A stretch of DNA of 41,652 bases from an uncultured Clostridia bacterium (GTDB lineage: Bacteria; Bacillota; Clostridia; Oscillospirales; Acutalibacteraceae): NCBI GenBank assembly GCA_946493765.1, contig CAMMAZ010000018.1, forward strand, positions 1-41,652, written 5' to 3'. Under the pieces are notes generated by a model. The model was not told the origin of the DNA, made no database searches, and saw only the letters and a program-made list of their open reading frames with translations. The position numbers were made by a program, and so were the translations under genes. Positions 23,157-31,178 of the stretch are shown one piece after another; the stretch's first letter is position 1, and each line of letters opens with the position of its first letter.

Positions 23157-24236
23157 TTGAAAATGGAGAAACAATACAATTTAGGCATCGTCGGCTTTGG
23201 CGGCATGGCGGGCTATCACTACAGTGAACTGAAAAAATTCGATCTGCGCATCACCCCTTATTCGGTATTCGACGTCAACGAAGAACGCATGCAGGCCGCC
23301 CGGGAAAAGGGGATGAAGACCTATGCGTCGTTTGATGAAATGCTGAACGATCCGGCGGTGGATATGGTGCTGGTTTCGGCGACCAACGAGGTGCACAAGG
23401 AATTGTCTATCGCAGCGATGCGGGCGGGCAAGCATGTGATCTGCGAAAAACCGGTCACCATTTCGTCGGCACAGCTGGAAGAGATCATGCGGGTGCGGGA
23501 CGAGACCGGCATGGTGTTCACCATCGATCAGAACCGGCGTGTCAATCCGGATTTTGTGCTGATGCGGCAGTGTGTGGAAAAAGGATTGATCGGCAAACCC
23601 TATGTGATCGAGTCCCGCGTGGAAGGTTCGCGCGGCATGCCGCGCGGATGGCGGACGATCAAACAGCTCGGCGGCGGCATGATGCTCGACTGGGGCGTGC
23701 ATCTGATCGATCAGCTCATGTATATGATAAATGAAAAGGTCGTCAGCGTTTATTGCAAGCTCTATAGCATTGAATACAAGGAAGTCGACGATAACTTCAC
23801 GCTGCTTCTTACCTTTGCAAACGGGCTAACCGGTATGATCGAGGTCGGCACCAACAACTATATCACCCATCCCCGTTGGTATGTGCTGGGCGAGGCCGGT
23901 ACATTGCAGATCAATGACTGGGACTGCAACGGCGAGATCGTGCGCTGTGTGGAAAAAGAAAGCGAGTGGGAACCGGAAATCGTTTATACCAAGGCAGGTC
24001 CCACCAAAACAATGGCGCCGCGCCGGCCTGAGTCGGTAGAACACATTGCACTGTCGTCGTCGGAAGAAATCGAGCGCGACAACAACCTCGGCACCGTTTA
24101 CCGGCAGTTTGTTGCAGCGATCGAAAAGACAGCGCCGCTTGCCATCACGGCGGAACAGGCCATGCGGGTCATGCAGGTCATGGAAGCCGCATTTGAATCC
24201 GACGCACGGGGAATCGCCGTGCAGACAAACATATAA
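23157..24236 (+). CDS. Gfo/Idh/MocA family oxidoreductase (second)
   Basis: A 359-residue dehydrogenase of the same superfamily as the gene at 21059 but clearly divergent. It has NAD(P) motif GIVGFGGMAG near the N-terminus, E-K-P at 97-99 and GGGMMLDWGVHLIDQLMYM with the catalytic Asp and His. It lies 30 bp after the isomerase. The likely start is TTG at 23157, giving the same Met-Lys-Met beginning as its paralogue and an AAGG 7 nt upstream; the ATG at 23163 is the alternative. Two dehydrogenases in one operon suggest either two redox steps (oxidise at C3, later re-reduce) or a two-subunit enzyme. Confidence 0.92.
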   Translation: MKMEKQYNLGIVGFGGMAGYHYSELKKFDLRITPYSVFDVNEERMQAAREKGMKTYASFDEMLNDPAVDMVLVSATNEVHKELSIAAMRAGKHVICEKPVTISSAQLEEIMRVRDETGMVFTIDQNRRVNPDFVLMRQCVEKGLIGKPYVIESRVEGSRGMPRGWRTIKQLGGGMMLDWGVHLIDQLMYMINEKVVSVYCKLYSIEYKEVDDNFTLLLTFANGLTGMIEVGTNNYITHPRWYVLGEAGTLQINDWDCNGEIVRCVEKESEWEPEIVYTKAGPTKTMAPRRPESVEHIALSSSEEIERDNNLGTVYRQFVAAIEKTAPLAITAEQAMRVMQVMEAAFESDARGIAVQTNI

Positions 24237-24263
24237 ATAAAAGCGAAAAGCGAGGGAAAAATC

Positions 24264-24974
24264 ATGATTCGAGTGACAGTCTGGAATGAATATGAACAGG
24301 ACAGAAACAACGAAAAGGCAAAAGCGGTTTATCCAAAAGGCATTCATAACTGCATTGCGGATTTTCTGCGCAGCGACGACATCGAGGTGCGAACCGCAAC
24401 GTTGCTCGATCCCGAATGCGGATTGACACAAGAAGTGCTGGACAACACCGATGTGCTCATCTGGTGGGCGCATATCCGCCACGGCGATGTGCCGGATGAG
24501 ATTGCCAAACGCGTGCAGGAATCGGTGCTCAAAGGCATGGGGATCATCTTTTTGCATTCGGCGCACCATTCCAAGCCTTTCCAACTGTTAATGGGAACCA
24601 CCTGTCATCTATGCTGGCGGGAAGACGACGAATTGGAACGCGTCTGGGTGGTATCGCCCGGGCATCCGATCGCAGCGGGACTCGGCCGGTATTTTGAAAT
24701 TCCGGAAGAGGAAATGTATGGTGAACCGTTTGGGATCCCGGAACCGGATAAGCTGGTTTTCTTAGGCTGGTATGAAGGCGGCGAGGCATTTCGCGCTGGC
24801 TGCTGCTGGCGGCGGGAAAACGGAAAGGTGTTTTATTTCCAGCCCGGTCATGAAACCAACCCGACCTATCATATCAAAGAGGTGCAGCAGGTGATCCGCA
24901 ACGCGGTCTATTGGTGCAAGAGCGACTACCGGGCCAAGGAGCTGACCGGCCCGCACGTTGAAAGGATTCAGTAA
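24264..24974 (+). CDS. ThuA domain-containing protein (trehalose utilisation type)
   Basis: A 236-residue ThuA-like protein with a class I glutamine-amidotransferase-like fold. Visible family features are the start VTVWNEYEQDR, DVLIWWAHIRHGDVPDE (about 63-79), the IIFLHSAHHSKPF segment and the C-terminal VFYFQPGHETNPTYHIKEVQQVIRNAVYW. ThuA proteins accompany Gfo/Idh (ThuB) dehydrogenases in trehalose and other disaccharide use through 3-keto intermediates; their precise chemistry is poorly defined. It is the last gene of the AraC-flanked operon, followed by a terminator. An 8-bp repeat (ATTCAGTA, three copies) covers its stop codon. Confidence 0.9.
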   Translation: MIRVTVWNEYEQDRNNEKAKAVYPKGIHNCIADFLRSDDIEVRTATLLDPECGLTQEVLDNTDVLIWWAHIRHGDVPDEIAKRVQESVLKGMGIIFLHSAHHSKPFQLLMGTTCHLCWREDDELERVWVVSPGHPIAAGLGRYFEIPEEEMYGEPFGIPEPDKLVFLGWYEGGEAFRAGCCWRRENGKVFYFQPGHETNPTYHIKEVQQVIRNAVYWCKSDYRAKELTGPHVERIQ

Positions 24975-24989
24975 TTCAGTAATTCAGTA
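24966..24989 (+). repeat. Three tandem copies of an 8-bp unit over the thuA stop
   Basis: ATTCAGTA repeated three times exactly. The first copy contains the last codons and TAA of the ThuA gene, so copy-number change would alter only the 3' flank. Confidence 0.9.
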
Positions 24990-25000
24990 ATGTAAATATA

Positions 25001-25034
25001 AAAACCGGCCTGTTATCGAGCAGGCCGGTTTTAT
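25001..25034 (+). terminator. Terminator after the ThuA operon
   Basis: AAAACCGGCCTG / CAGGCCGGTTTT 12-bp stem with an 8-nt loop. Confidence 0.85.
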
Positions 25035-25035
25035 G

Positions 25036-25064
25036 TTGAATTTAAGATGAAAATGTGTTAAAAT
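25036..25064 (+). promoter_or_regulatory. Promoter of the aminotransferase gene
   Basis: TTGAAT (25036-25041), a 17-bp spacer, TAAAAT (25059-25064). Confidence 0.65.
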
Positions 25065-25135
25065 GTCAAAAGTTAAAATTGTGGCGATAAAAAAGCGCCC
25101 CATTTATCTGAAACAAAAAGGAGCAGAAAAACAAT

Positions 25136-26314
25136 ATGATCAAACCGGCGGACAGATTGAATCATTTTCAAACAGGGATTTTCGCCGCCCTGGATCAGAA
25201 AAAGGACGAACTGATAAAACAGGGAAAAACCGTTTATAATCTTTCGGTCGGCACACCGGATTTCCCGCCGTCGCAGGATGTGCGGGACACCCTGATAAAA
25301 GCGGCGTCGGATCCGGTTAACTACCGGTATTCGCTGGGAGATCTGCCGGAACTGCTCGAAGCGGTGCGGGATTACTACCAACGCCGGTTTGGTGTGCAGG
25401 GGCTGTCTCTCAATGAGATCATGTCGGTCAACGGCACGCAGGAGGGCATGGGGCATTTAGGAATGGCGCTTTGCAATCCCGGCGACGTTGTGCTGCTGCC
25501 GGATCCGGGCTATCCGGTGTTTTATGCAGGGGCTTATTTCGGGCAGGCGGAGATCGCTTGCTATCCGCTGCGCCGGGAAAACGGTTTTTTGCCGGTTCTG
25601 GAGGAAATCCCGGAGTCGGTTCTGCGGCGGACCAAATATATGGTGGTGTCCTATCCTTCCAATCCGGTCGGCGCTGCGGCACCGGTTTCGATGTATGAAA
25701 AACTGATCGCTTATGCGAAAAAATATGATTTTCTCATTGTCAACGACAACGCCTATTCCGATATCATTTTCGATGGAAGACAGGGGATTTCCTTTTTATC
25801 GCTGCCCGGCGCGAAAGACTGCGGCGTTGAATTTTTCTCGCTTTCCAAATCCTTTAATGTGACCGGCGCGCGCATTTCTTTTCTTGTCGGCAACAAAGCG
25901 GTGATCGATGCACTGAAACTTTTGCGCACGCAGTATGATTTCGGGATGTTTTATCCGGTGCAGTATGCGGCGATCCAGGCGCTGCAAACGCCGCGCGATG
26001 TCATTTTAAAGCAATGTGAAGTTTATCAGCAGCGGCGGGACGCGCTGTGCGGCGGTTTGCGCCGTATCGGTTGGCCGGTCCCGGATTCACAGGGCACCAT
26101 GTTTGTTTTCGCCCCCATCCCGGAGCCCTACACCTCTTCAACCGATTTTTGCAAAGAACTGATGGAACAAACCGGCGTGATCGGCACGCCCGGCACGGCG
26201 TTCGGCGAAATGGGAGAAGGGTATATCCGGTTCGCATTGACAAAACCGGTGGAAGAATTGGAAGAGATCGTTGCGGTGATCGACCGCAGCGGCATTTTAA
26301 AGCAGGGGAGATAA
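25136..26314 (+). CDS. Class I/II PLP aminotransferase, DapL-like
   Basis: A 392-residue fold-type I aminotransferase. The N-terminus (FQTGIFAALDQKKDELIKQGKTVYNLSVGTPDFPP) and overall pattern resemble LL-diaminopimelate or alanine/aspartate aminotransferases. PLP-site features are the NGTQEGMGHLG helix, SYPSNPVGA, NDNAYSDIIFD and SLSKSFNVTGAR, with Lys238 forming the Schiff base. The C-terminal VIGTPGTAFGEMGEGYIRFALT carries the substrate-carboxylate Arg. Exact amino acid unknown; a diaminopimelate role is possible but no lysine genes are adjacent. The following YoaK gene starts 7 bp after its stop, so they form an operon. Confidence 0.9.
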   Translation: MIKPADRLNHFQTGIFAALDQKKDELIKQGKTVYNLSVGTPDFPPSQDVRDTLIKAASDPVNYRYSLGDLPELLEAVRDYYQRRFGVQGLSLNEIMSVNGTQEGMGHLGMALCNPGDVVLLPDPGYPVFYAGAYFGQAEIACYPLRRENGFLPVLEEIPESVLRRTKYMVVSYPSNPVGAAAPVSMYEKLIAYAKKYDFLIVNDNAYSDIIFDGRQGISFLSLPGAKDCGVEFFSLSKSFNVTGARISFLVGNKAVIDALKLLRTQYDFGMFYPVQYAAIQALQTPRDVILKQCEVYQQRRDALCGGLRRIGWPVPDSQGTMFVFAPIPEPYTSSTDFCKELMEQTGVIGTPGTAFGEMGEGYIRFALTKPVEELEEIVAVIDRSGILKQGR

Positions 26315-26321
26315 TACAGCT

Positions 26322-26984
26322 TTGAAAACAAAACGCCAAATGTCCGAAACCTTTTTACTCGGTGCGATCTTAAGTATCGCCGGCGGTTTTCTGGACGCCT
26401 ACACCTATTTTTGCCGGGGGCATGTGTTTGCCAATGCGCAGACCGGTAATATTGTGCTGCTGGGTATGCATATCGCACAAGGAGATTTTTATACCGCGCT
26501 GACCTATGCGGTCCCGATTTTAGCGTTCGCGCTTGGTGTGACCGTTACCGAATTTGTTCGCGGGAAATGGATGGAAGCACACGGTGTGCACTGGCGGCAG
26601 TGGATTATTTTAGCTGAGATTGTGATGATTTTGATTGTCGGGTTTATCCCGCAAGGACAATGGGATATTGCTGCAAATGTGCTGGTGTCGTTCACCTGCG
26701 CCATGCAGGTGCAGGCGTTTCGCAAATTAAACGGCAGAACTTATGCTACCACCATGTGCACCGGCAACCTGCGCAGCGGCACGCACCTGCTGGTGGATTA
26801 TCTGCGTGAAAAGAAGAAAGCGGATTTAAAAGGCGCATTGCAGTATTTCGGCATCATCGGCGTGTTTATCATCGGGGCGGGACTCGGTGCGGCGGCGTCT
26901 GCCGCGCTCGGCAGCTTTGCCGTGCTGCTTTGTATCGCGCCTTATCTCGTTGTTTTTGTGTTGATGTTCGTGCGGGAAAGATAA
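26322..26984 (+). CDS. YoaK family (DUF1275) membrane protein
   Basis: A 220-residue membrane protein with about six helices. It has the family start (GAILSIAGGFLDAYTYFCRGHVFANAQTGNIVLLG) and the mid-protein QVQAFRKLNGRTYATTMCTGNLRSG motif. Function in the family is not well established; some members are proposed transporters or permeases. A TTG at 26322, just behind the aminotransferase stop and with GGGGAG upstream, is the best start; the ATG at 26340 has no SD. Confidence 0.85.
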   Translation: MKTKRQMSETFLLGAILSIAGGFLDAYTYFCRGHVFANAQTGNIVLLGMHIAQGDFYTALTYAVPILAFALGVTVTEFVRGKWMEAHGVHWRQWIILAEIVMILIVGFIPQGQWDIAANVLVSFTCAMQVQAFRKLNGRTYATTMCTGNLRSGTHLLVDYLREKKKADLKGALQYFGIIGVFIIGAGLGAAASAALGSFAVLLCIAPYLVVFVLMFVRER

Positions 26985-27204
26985 AACCGTGTGAAAAGCG
27001 TCCGAGCTTTGTGATTTTTGCAGGGAAAGGGCGATTTGGTCCGGCTTGAAAAAGAAAATATTTGCAAAAAGTTTGCCCAACGACTGCAAAGATTGTCCGA
27101 CGAATAACCGTGCGTAATTTTTTGCGCGCGGTTTATTTGATATGGAAAATAGAAGGAAAGTGATTTGGGCTGCCAACCGGTGGCATTACGCAAAAAAACT
27201 ATCT
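26985..27204. other. Gene-free interval before the hydrogenase operon
   Basis: No convincing coding frame. It contains an imperfect long-range inverted repeat (TTTGCAG near 27016 with CTGCAAA near 27086, and an inner GGGC/GCCC pair), which might fold into an extended hairpin, and then a strong terminator. A small RNA or the long 3' end of the YoaK transcript would both fit. I did not recognise a known RNA family. Confidence 0.35.
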
Positions 27205-27246
27205 AAATCCGACAAAATCTATTTGTCGGATTTGTTGGTTTTTTTT
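27205..27246 (+). terminator. Terminator upstream of the hydrogenase operon
   Basis: AAATCCGACAAA / TTTGTCGGATTT perfect 12-bp stem (27205-27216 with 27222-27233) followed by a long T run (GTTGGTTTTTTTT). Confidence 0.9.
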
Positions 27247-27257
27247 AAAGATAATAG

Positions 27258-27295
27258 TGGATTTTTACCTAGTGATATGTTATAATTCATATAAC
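27258..27295 (+). promoter_or_regulatory. Likely promoter of the hydrogenase operon
   Basis: TATAAT (27281-27286) with a weak TGGATT -35 (27258-27263, 17-bp spacer). The -10 is embedded in a palindrome, GTTATA-ATTCA-TATAAC (27279-27295). The leader to hydC is about 190 nt, unusually long. Confidence 0.55.
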
Positions 27296-27334
27296 GTCAT
27301 GCTAAATTGGATAGAGGTGGGCTTGCGCATTGAT

Positions 27335-27352
27335 TTGTTAATTTTTTATCAA
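27335..27352 (+). promoter_or_regulatory. Rex-like operator
   Basis: TTGTTAA-TTTT-TTATCAA differs at one base from the clostridial Rex consensus TTGTTAA-N4-TTAACAA. Rex senses NADH/NAD+ and represses fermentation and hydrogen genes, which fits the operon downstream. It lies about 45 bp after the putative start point, a roadblock position. Inferred from sequence only. Confidence 0.55.
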
Positions 27353-27483
27353 TTGATCATGCGCGTTTTATTTTGCCCCCGATCCGGTGACGGGCAGTTT
27401 TACTGCCGGAAAAGAGCAATCTGTATGCAAAAGAAACGGCTGATTTTGGCCGGTTCTTATCACGTGAAAGGAATGGTCAATGA

Positions 27484-27978
27484 ATGAAAAAACGCAAGAG
27501 CACGCTGCCCTTTAAAGGTACGGCGGAGCAGGAAGCGGCTTTGATGCAGGTGATCGAAGAACACAAAGGCGAAAAAGGCGCTTTGATGCCGGTCATGCAG
27601 AAAGCCCAGGAAATCTATGGTTACCTGCCGGTCGAAGTGCAGCAGATGATCGCCAAAGGTCTTGGCACAACCGTTGAGAAGGTGTATGGCGTCGCGACTT
27701 TTTATTCCCAGTTTGCGCTCACACCCAAAGGGGAATATAAAATTTCCGTGTGCCTTGGCACTGCATGCTATGTCAAAGGTTCGCAGGCAATTCTCGACAA
27801 AATCTGCGAAGAGCTCGGCTGCGGGCCGGACGAATGCACCGAGGACGGCCGGTTTTCCATTGAAGCCTGCCGTTGTATCGGCGCATGCGGTTTAGCGCCG
27901 GTGTTCACCGTCAACGACGACGTTTACGGGCGCCTGGAACCCGACGACGTCGAAAGCATCCTTGATAAATACCGCTAA
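27484..27978 (+). CDS. hydC: HydC: NuoE-like [2Fe-2S] subunit of the bifurcating hydrogenase
   Basis: A 164-residue subunit homologous to the 24-kDa NuoE subunit of complex I. It has an N-terminal helical domain (about 18-75), then a thioredoxin-like fold with four cluster cysteines in CLGTACYVKGS (about 95-105) and EACRCIGACGLAPVF. In HydABC complexes HydC relays electrons near the flavin of HydB, helping couple NADH and reduced ferredoxin to H2. It is the first gene of a ten-gene operon on one strand ending in hydB and hydA. The SD AAAGGA lies 11 nt before the ATG. Confidence 0.93.
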   Translation: MKKRKSTLPFKGTAEQEAALMQVIEEHKGEKGALMPVMQKAQEIYGYLPVEVQQMIAKGLGTTVEKVYGVATFYSQFALTPKGEYKISVCLGTACYVKGSQAILDKICEELGCGPDECTEDGRFSIEACRCIGACGLAPVFTVNDDVYGRLEPDDVESILDKYR

Positions 27979-28003
27979 AGCGGAGAATAAGGAATAAAAG
28001 CTT

Positions 28004-28360
28004 ATGAAAATCAGTCAAATCAAAGAACTTTTGGACGCGCAGGTCGTCTGCGGCGAGGAAAACCTGTCAAAGCATGTCTATTCCGCCTGCGGCAGCGACA
28101 TGATGAGCGATGTTTTAGCTTATGTCAAGGACCAGGCGGTGCTGTTGACCGGTCTTGTCAACGCACAGGTTGTGCGCACCGCGGAAATGATGGATATGAT
28201 CTGCATCGTGTTCGTGCGTTCCAAACAGCCGACCAAAGAAATGATCGAGCTTGCCAAGGAACAGGGACTTGTGCTGCTGACCACCAAAAAGCGCATGTAT
28301 GAAGCATGCGGAAAACTCTATGTCAACGGACTTGTCGGAAACGGTGAGATGCATGACTGA
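28004..28360 (+). CDS. DRTGG domain protein (first)
   Basis: A 118-residue stand-alone DRTGG-like domain. Characteristic blocks are IKELLDAQVVCGEENLSKHVYSACGSDMMSDVLAY and a C-terminal CIVFVRSKQPTKEMIELAKEQGLVLLTT. These domains occur next to CBS, HPr-kinase-like and phosphotransacetylase domains and are thought to bind a ligand or act as a sensory partner; the role is undefined. In many clostridial hydrogenase operons such genes travel with GHKL ATPases and a second hydrogenase-like protein, as here. Its end overlaps the next gene by 8 bp. Confidence 0.85.
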   Translation: MKISQIKELLDAQVVCGEENLSKHVYSACGSDMMSDVLAYVKDQAVLLTGLVNAQVVRTAEMMDMICIVFVRSKQPTKEMIELAKEQGLVLLTTKKRMYEACGKLYVNGLVGNGEMHD

Positions 28361-28775
28361 AGGTTTGCAGTTCCATTTTGATGTGGACGGGGACAATTTC
28401 ACCTCCGCGGGGCAGGCCTCCGTACAGGTGAAAAAGAACCTGCGGCAATTGGGGATTCCGCCGGAAACCATCCGCCGTGTGTCTATTGCCATGTATGAAG
28501 GCGAAATCAACATGGTGATCCATGCGGGCGGCGGCACGGCCGACGTTTATGTCAATGAATCCTCGATCGTGATCGTGCTGGACGACACCGGCCCCGGTAT
28601 TCCGAACATCGAACAGGCGATGCAGGAGGGCTTTTCCACCGCGCCGGATACCATCCGGTCGCTGGGATTTGGCGCCGGCATGGGTCTGCCGAACATGAAA
28701 CGGTATACCGACGAGATGCAAATCGAATCCACCGTCGGTGTGGGCACCAAGATCACGATGAAGGTCAATCTTTAA
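28353..28775 (+). CDS. GHKL ATPase, anti-sigma-factor/serine-kinase type (first)
   Basis: A 140-residue HATPase domain without a dimerisation or phospho-acceptor domain, like RsbW/SpoIIAB Ser/Thr kinases. The Bergerat motifs are visible: N-box in AMYEGEINMVIHA, G1 in DDTGPGI and G2 in LGFGAGMGLPNMKR. It would phosphorylate or sequester a partner protein. I start at the ATG at 28353 because it overlaps the DRTGG stop in the common ATGA-like fashion and has GGTGAG before it. The frame extends upstream inside the DRTGG gene but without an SD. Probably part of a hydrogenase-linked signalling unit. Confidence 0.85.
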   Translation: MTEGLQFHFDVDGDNFTSAGQASVQVKKNLRQLGIPPETIRRVSIAMYEGEINMVIHAGGGTADVYVNESSIVIVLDDTGPGIPNIEQAMQEGFSTAPDTIRSLGFGAGMGLPNMKRYTDEMQIESTVGVGTKITMKVNL

Positions 28776-28802
28776 TTTTTGAAAAAACAGTGGGTATGCG
28801 AT

Positions 28803-30098
28803 ATGAACAATTACAGACATTCCGTTTCGCTGGATGTGTCCCGTTGTGTCGGCTGCACCACCTGCCTGCGGCATTGTCCCACAGAGGCGATCCGCATCCG
28901 GGATGGGCACGCCGTGATCAATGAACAGCGGTGCATCGACTGCGGCGAATGCATCAAGCACTGCCCGCACAAAGCGAAAAAAGCAATATCCGGCAAATTG
29001 TCGGAAATGGATCCATTCAAATGGAAAATCGCACTGCCCGCCCCTACGCTATACGGTCAGTTTGACGGGCTGGAAGACGTGGACTATGTTCTGCAGGGCC
29101 TTTTGGATATCGGGTTCGACGATGTCACCGAGGTGTCGCAGGCAGCGGAGCTCGTTTCCGCTTATACGCGATTGTATATGAAAACCGAGGGCATCAAAAA
29201 GCCGGTCATCAGCTCGGCGTGCCCCGTGATCCTGCGGCTGATCGGGATCCGTTTCCCGTCTTTGCGGGACAATATCATGCCGATCCTGCCGCCGATGGAA
29301 ATCGCGGCGATGATCGCAAGGGAAAAGGCGAAAAAAGAACATCCCGAATTGAAAGACGAGGAGATCGGCGTTTGCTTTATCTCCCCCTGTCCTGCCAAGG
29401 TCAGCTATGTCAACAACGGTTTTGCAGGATATAAAAGCAGGGTGGACGTGGTGGTTTCCATCAGCGATATTTATTTTCAGCTCATTAGCGTGATGGACAG
29501 AAGCGTCACCCCCAAACAGCTTTCCAAATCGGGGATGATCGGCATCGGCTGGGCAACCTCCGGCGGCGAATCCTCGGCAATTTTCAATGAAAAATATCTG
29601 GCGGCGGACGGGATCGACAATGTCAGCCGTGTGCTGGATGAGATCGAAAACGGCAATATCCCGGCGCTGGAATTTATCGAACTCAACGCCTGTCCCGGCG
29701 GCTGTGTCGGCGGGGTGATGGCGGTGGAAAATCCGTTTATCGCAAAGGCGCGGATGCAGTCGCTGCGCCGGTATTTGCCGGTGTCGGAAAACTTTCTTTC
29801 CAAGGATGAGAATTTTATCCCGGAGGATTACATATTCGACGATCTTCCGTCCTACAATCCGATCACCCGTCTTTCCGATAATCTCGGCGAATCGATGCGC
29901 ATGATGGCGCAGATCCAGAGGCTTCGTGAAACGCTGCCGGGTATCGACTGCGGTTCCTGCGGCGCGCCGACCTGCCGCGCATTTGCGGAGGATGTTGTCA
30001 AAGGCGAGGCGGACATCAGCGGGTGCGTTTTATCCATGAAGGATGATATTGTGAAATATTTAAAGGAAAGGCAAGGGAGCAGCAATGACGGTTCGTGA
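28803..30098 (+). CDS. HydS-like [FeFe]-hydrogenase paralogue, putative sensor
   Basis: A 431-residue protein. Two ferredoxin-type [4Fe-4S] motifs lie at the N-terminus (Cys15/18/21/25 and 44/47/50/54). The H-cluster domain follows with variant motifs SSACP (137-141), SPCPAK (Cys196) and ACPGGCVGG (Cys297, Cys301), then a C-terminal extra [4Fe-4S] domain (CGSCGAPTC...). Compared with catalytic hydrogenases, the proton-transfer Cys just before the first cluster ligand is Ala139, as in the sensory enzymes typified by the Thermoanaerobacter HydS (group D). It is therefore more likely an H2 or redox sensor than the main catalyst. Flanking GHKL ATPases and DRTGG proteins would be its output. ATG at 28803 chosen; the earlier TTG lacks an SD. 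Confidence 0.88.
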   Translation: MNNYRHSVSLDVSRCVGCTTCLRHCPTEAIRIRDGHAVINEQRCIDCGECIKHCPHKAKKAISGKLSEMDPFKWKIALPAPTLYGQFDGLEDVDYVLQGLLDIGFDDVTEVSQAAELVSAYTRLYMKTEGIKKPVISSACPVILRLIGIRFPSLRDNIMPILPPMEIAAMIAREKAKKEHPELKDEEIGVCFISPCPAKVSYVNNGFAGYKSRVDVVVSISDIYFQLISVMDRSVTPKQLSKSGMIGIGWATSGGESSAIFNEKYLAADGIDNVSRVLDEIENGNIPALEFIELNACPGGCVGGVMAVENPFIAKARMQSLRRYLPVSENFLSKDENFIPEDYIFDDLPSYNPITRLSDNLGESMRMMAQIQRLRETLPGIDCGSCGAPTCRAFAEDVVKGEADISGCVLSMKDDIVKYLKERQGSSNDGS

Positions 30099-30414
30099 GC
30101 TGGCAGCGCAATTATCCCTGCGGGAACTGGCGATGCCGGACGGGGACCGCGAAGTTGAAGGCGGCTATACCGGCGATCTGCTCAGCTGGGTGATGGGCCG
30201 TGCCCAAAGCGGCGATGCGTGGATCACCATCATGTCGAATCTCAACATCGTCGCCGTGGCAAGTCTGGCGGACGTGGCCTGTGTGATTTTAGCGGAAGAC
30301 GTCGTGCCGGAACAGGATGTTGTCAAAACCGCCATGGCAAAAGGCGTGAACCTTCTGGGTGCAAAGGAAAGTTCGTTTGCCCTGTCGGCGGCGGTGGCAA
30401 AGGCTGTCCAATGA
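30085..30414 (+). CDS. DRTGG domain protein (second)
   Basis: A 109-residue DRTGG-like protein, shorter and divergent from the one at 28004. It has a central GGYTGDLLSWVMGRAQSGDAWITIMSNLNIVAVASL and a C-terminal ACVILAEDVVPEQDVVKTAMAKGVNLL, which match the second half of the domain. It starts inside the end of the hydrogenase-like gene (14-bp overlap) and overlaps the PHP gene by 4 bp (ATGA), so translation is coupled. Ligand and role unknown. Confidence 0.82.
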   Translation: MTVRELAAQLSLRELAMPDGDREVEGGYTGDLLSWVMGRAQSGDAWITIMSNLNIVAVASLADVACVILAEDVVPEQDVVKTAMAKGVNLLGAKESSFALSAAVAKAVQ

Positions 30415-31157
30415 ACCGGTACTATTACGATTTTCACATCCATTCCTGCCTTTCTCCCTGCGGCGATAACGACATGACGCCCAACAATATTGCAGGGATG
30501 GCATCGCTTGCGGGTTTGCAGATCGTCGCGCTGACCGATCACAATTCCTGCAAAAACTGTCCTGCATTTTTCAAAGCAGCCAAACGGTACGGGATCGTCC
30601 CGGTCGCCGGCATGGAACTGACCACCGCGGAGGATATCCATGTCGTTTGTCTGTTTGAAGCATTATCAAACGCTATGGCGTTTGACAGCGCGGTGGACGC
30701 GCATCGCATCAAAATCAAAAACAGGGCGGATATTTTCGGCGAACAGCTGATTTTGGATGAAAACGATAACTGCATCGGCAAAGAAGAATTTTTGCTTTTA
30801 AACGCGACCGACATTTCGGTGGACGATGTTCCGGCGTTTGTAGCGGATTTTGACGGCGTTTGTTTCCCGGCGCATATCGACCGGCAGGCGAACGGCATCA
30901 TCGCAACGCTCGGCACATTTCCGGACATCGATGATTTTTCGATTGCGGAAATCCGGGATGCAAAGCAGACAAATCCGCTGCTTTCGGAATTTCCCACGCT
31001 GCAGTCCCGCCGGATCGTTTACGGGTCCGACGCGCATTACTTGCAGGACATCCGGGACGCAGCCAACAGCTTTTTGCTGGAGGACGAACCGTATTCCAGC
31101 GCACTGATTCGCCAAAACTTGTTTTTAAAGCTTAAAGACCGCAAAGAACGGTTTTGA
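30411..31157 (+). CDS. PHP domain phosphoesterase
   Basis: A 248-residue PHP (polymerase and histidinol phosphatase) domain protein with the full set of metal-binding motifs: FHIHSCLSPCG, ALTDHNS, GMELTT (Glu), PAHIDR and GSDAHY. It should hydrolyse a phosphoester with two or three bound metals; the substrate is unknown. Position between a DRTGG protein and a GHKL ATPase suggests it could remove a phosphate or degrade a nucleotide signal in the same circuit. Four-base start/stop overlap with the preceding gene. Confidence 0.88.
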   Translation: MNRYYYDFHIHSCLSPCGDNDMTPNNIAGMASLAGLQIVALTDHNSCKNCPAFFKAAKRYGIVPVAGMELTTAEDIHVVCLFEALSNAMAFDSAVDAHRIKIKNRADIFGEQLILDENDNCIGKEEFLLLNATDISVDDVPAFVADFDGVCFPAHIDRQANGIIATLGTFPDIDDFSIAEIRDAKQTNPLLSEFPTLQSRRIVYGSDAHYLQDIRDAANSFLLEDEPYSSALIRQNLFLKLKDRKERF

Positions 31158-31178
31158 AAATAAAGGTGGGCAAAACGC

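Noticed and set aside
27160..27285. GTG-started 41-codon frame before the hydrogenase operon with a GAAGGAAA upstream
   Set aside because: It runs through the terminator stem, its T run and the -10 box, and the peptide resembles nothing known to me.
27257..27487. Plus-strand frame of 76 codons just before hydC
   Set aside because: No Shine-Dalgarno and it spans the operon promoter and Rex-like site; likely leader RNA.
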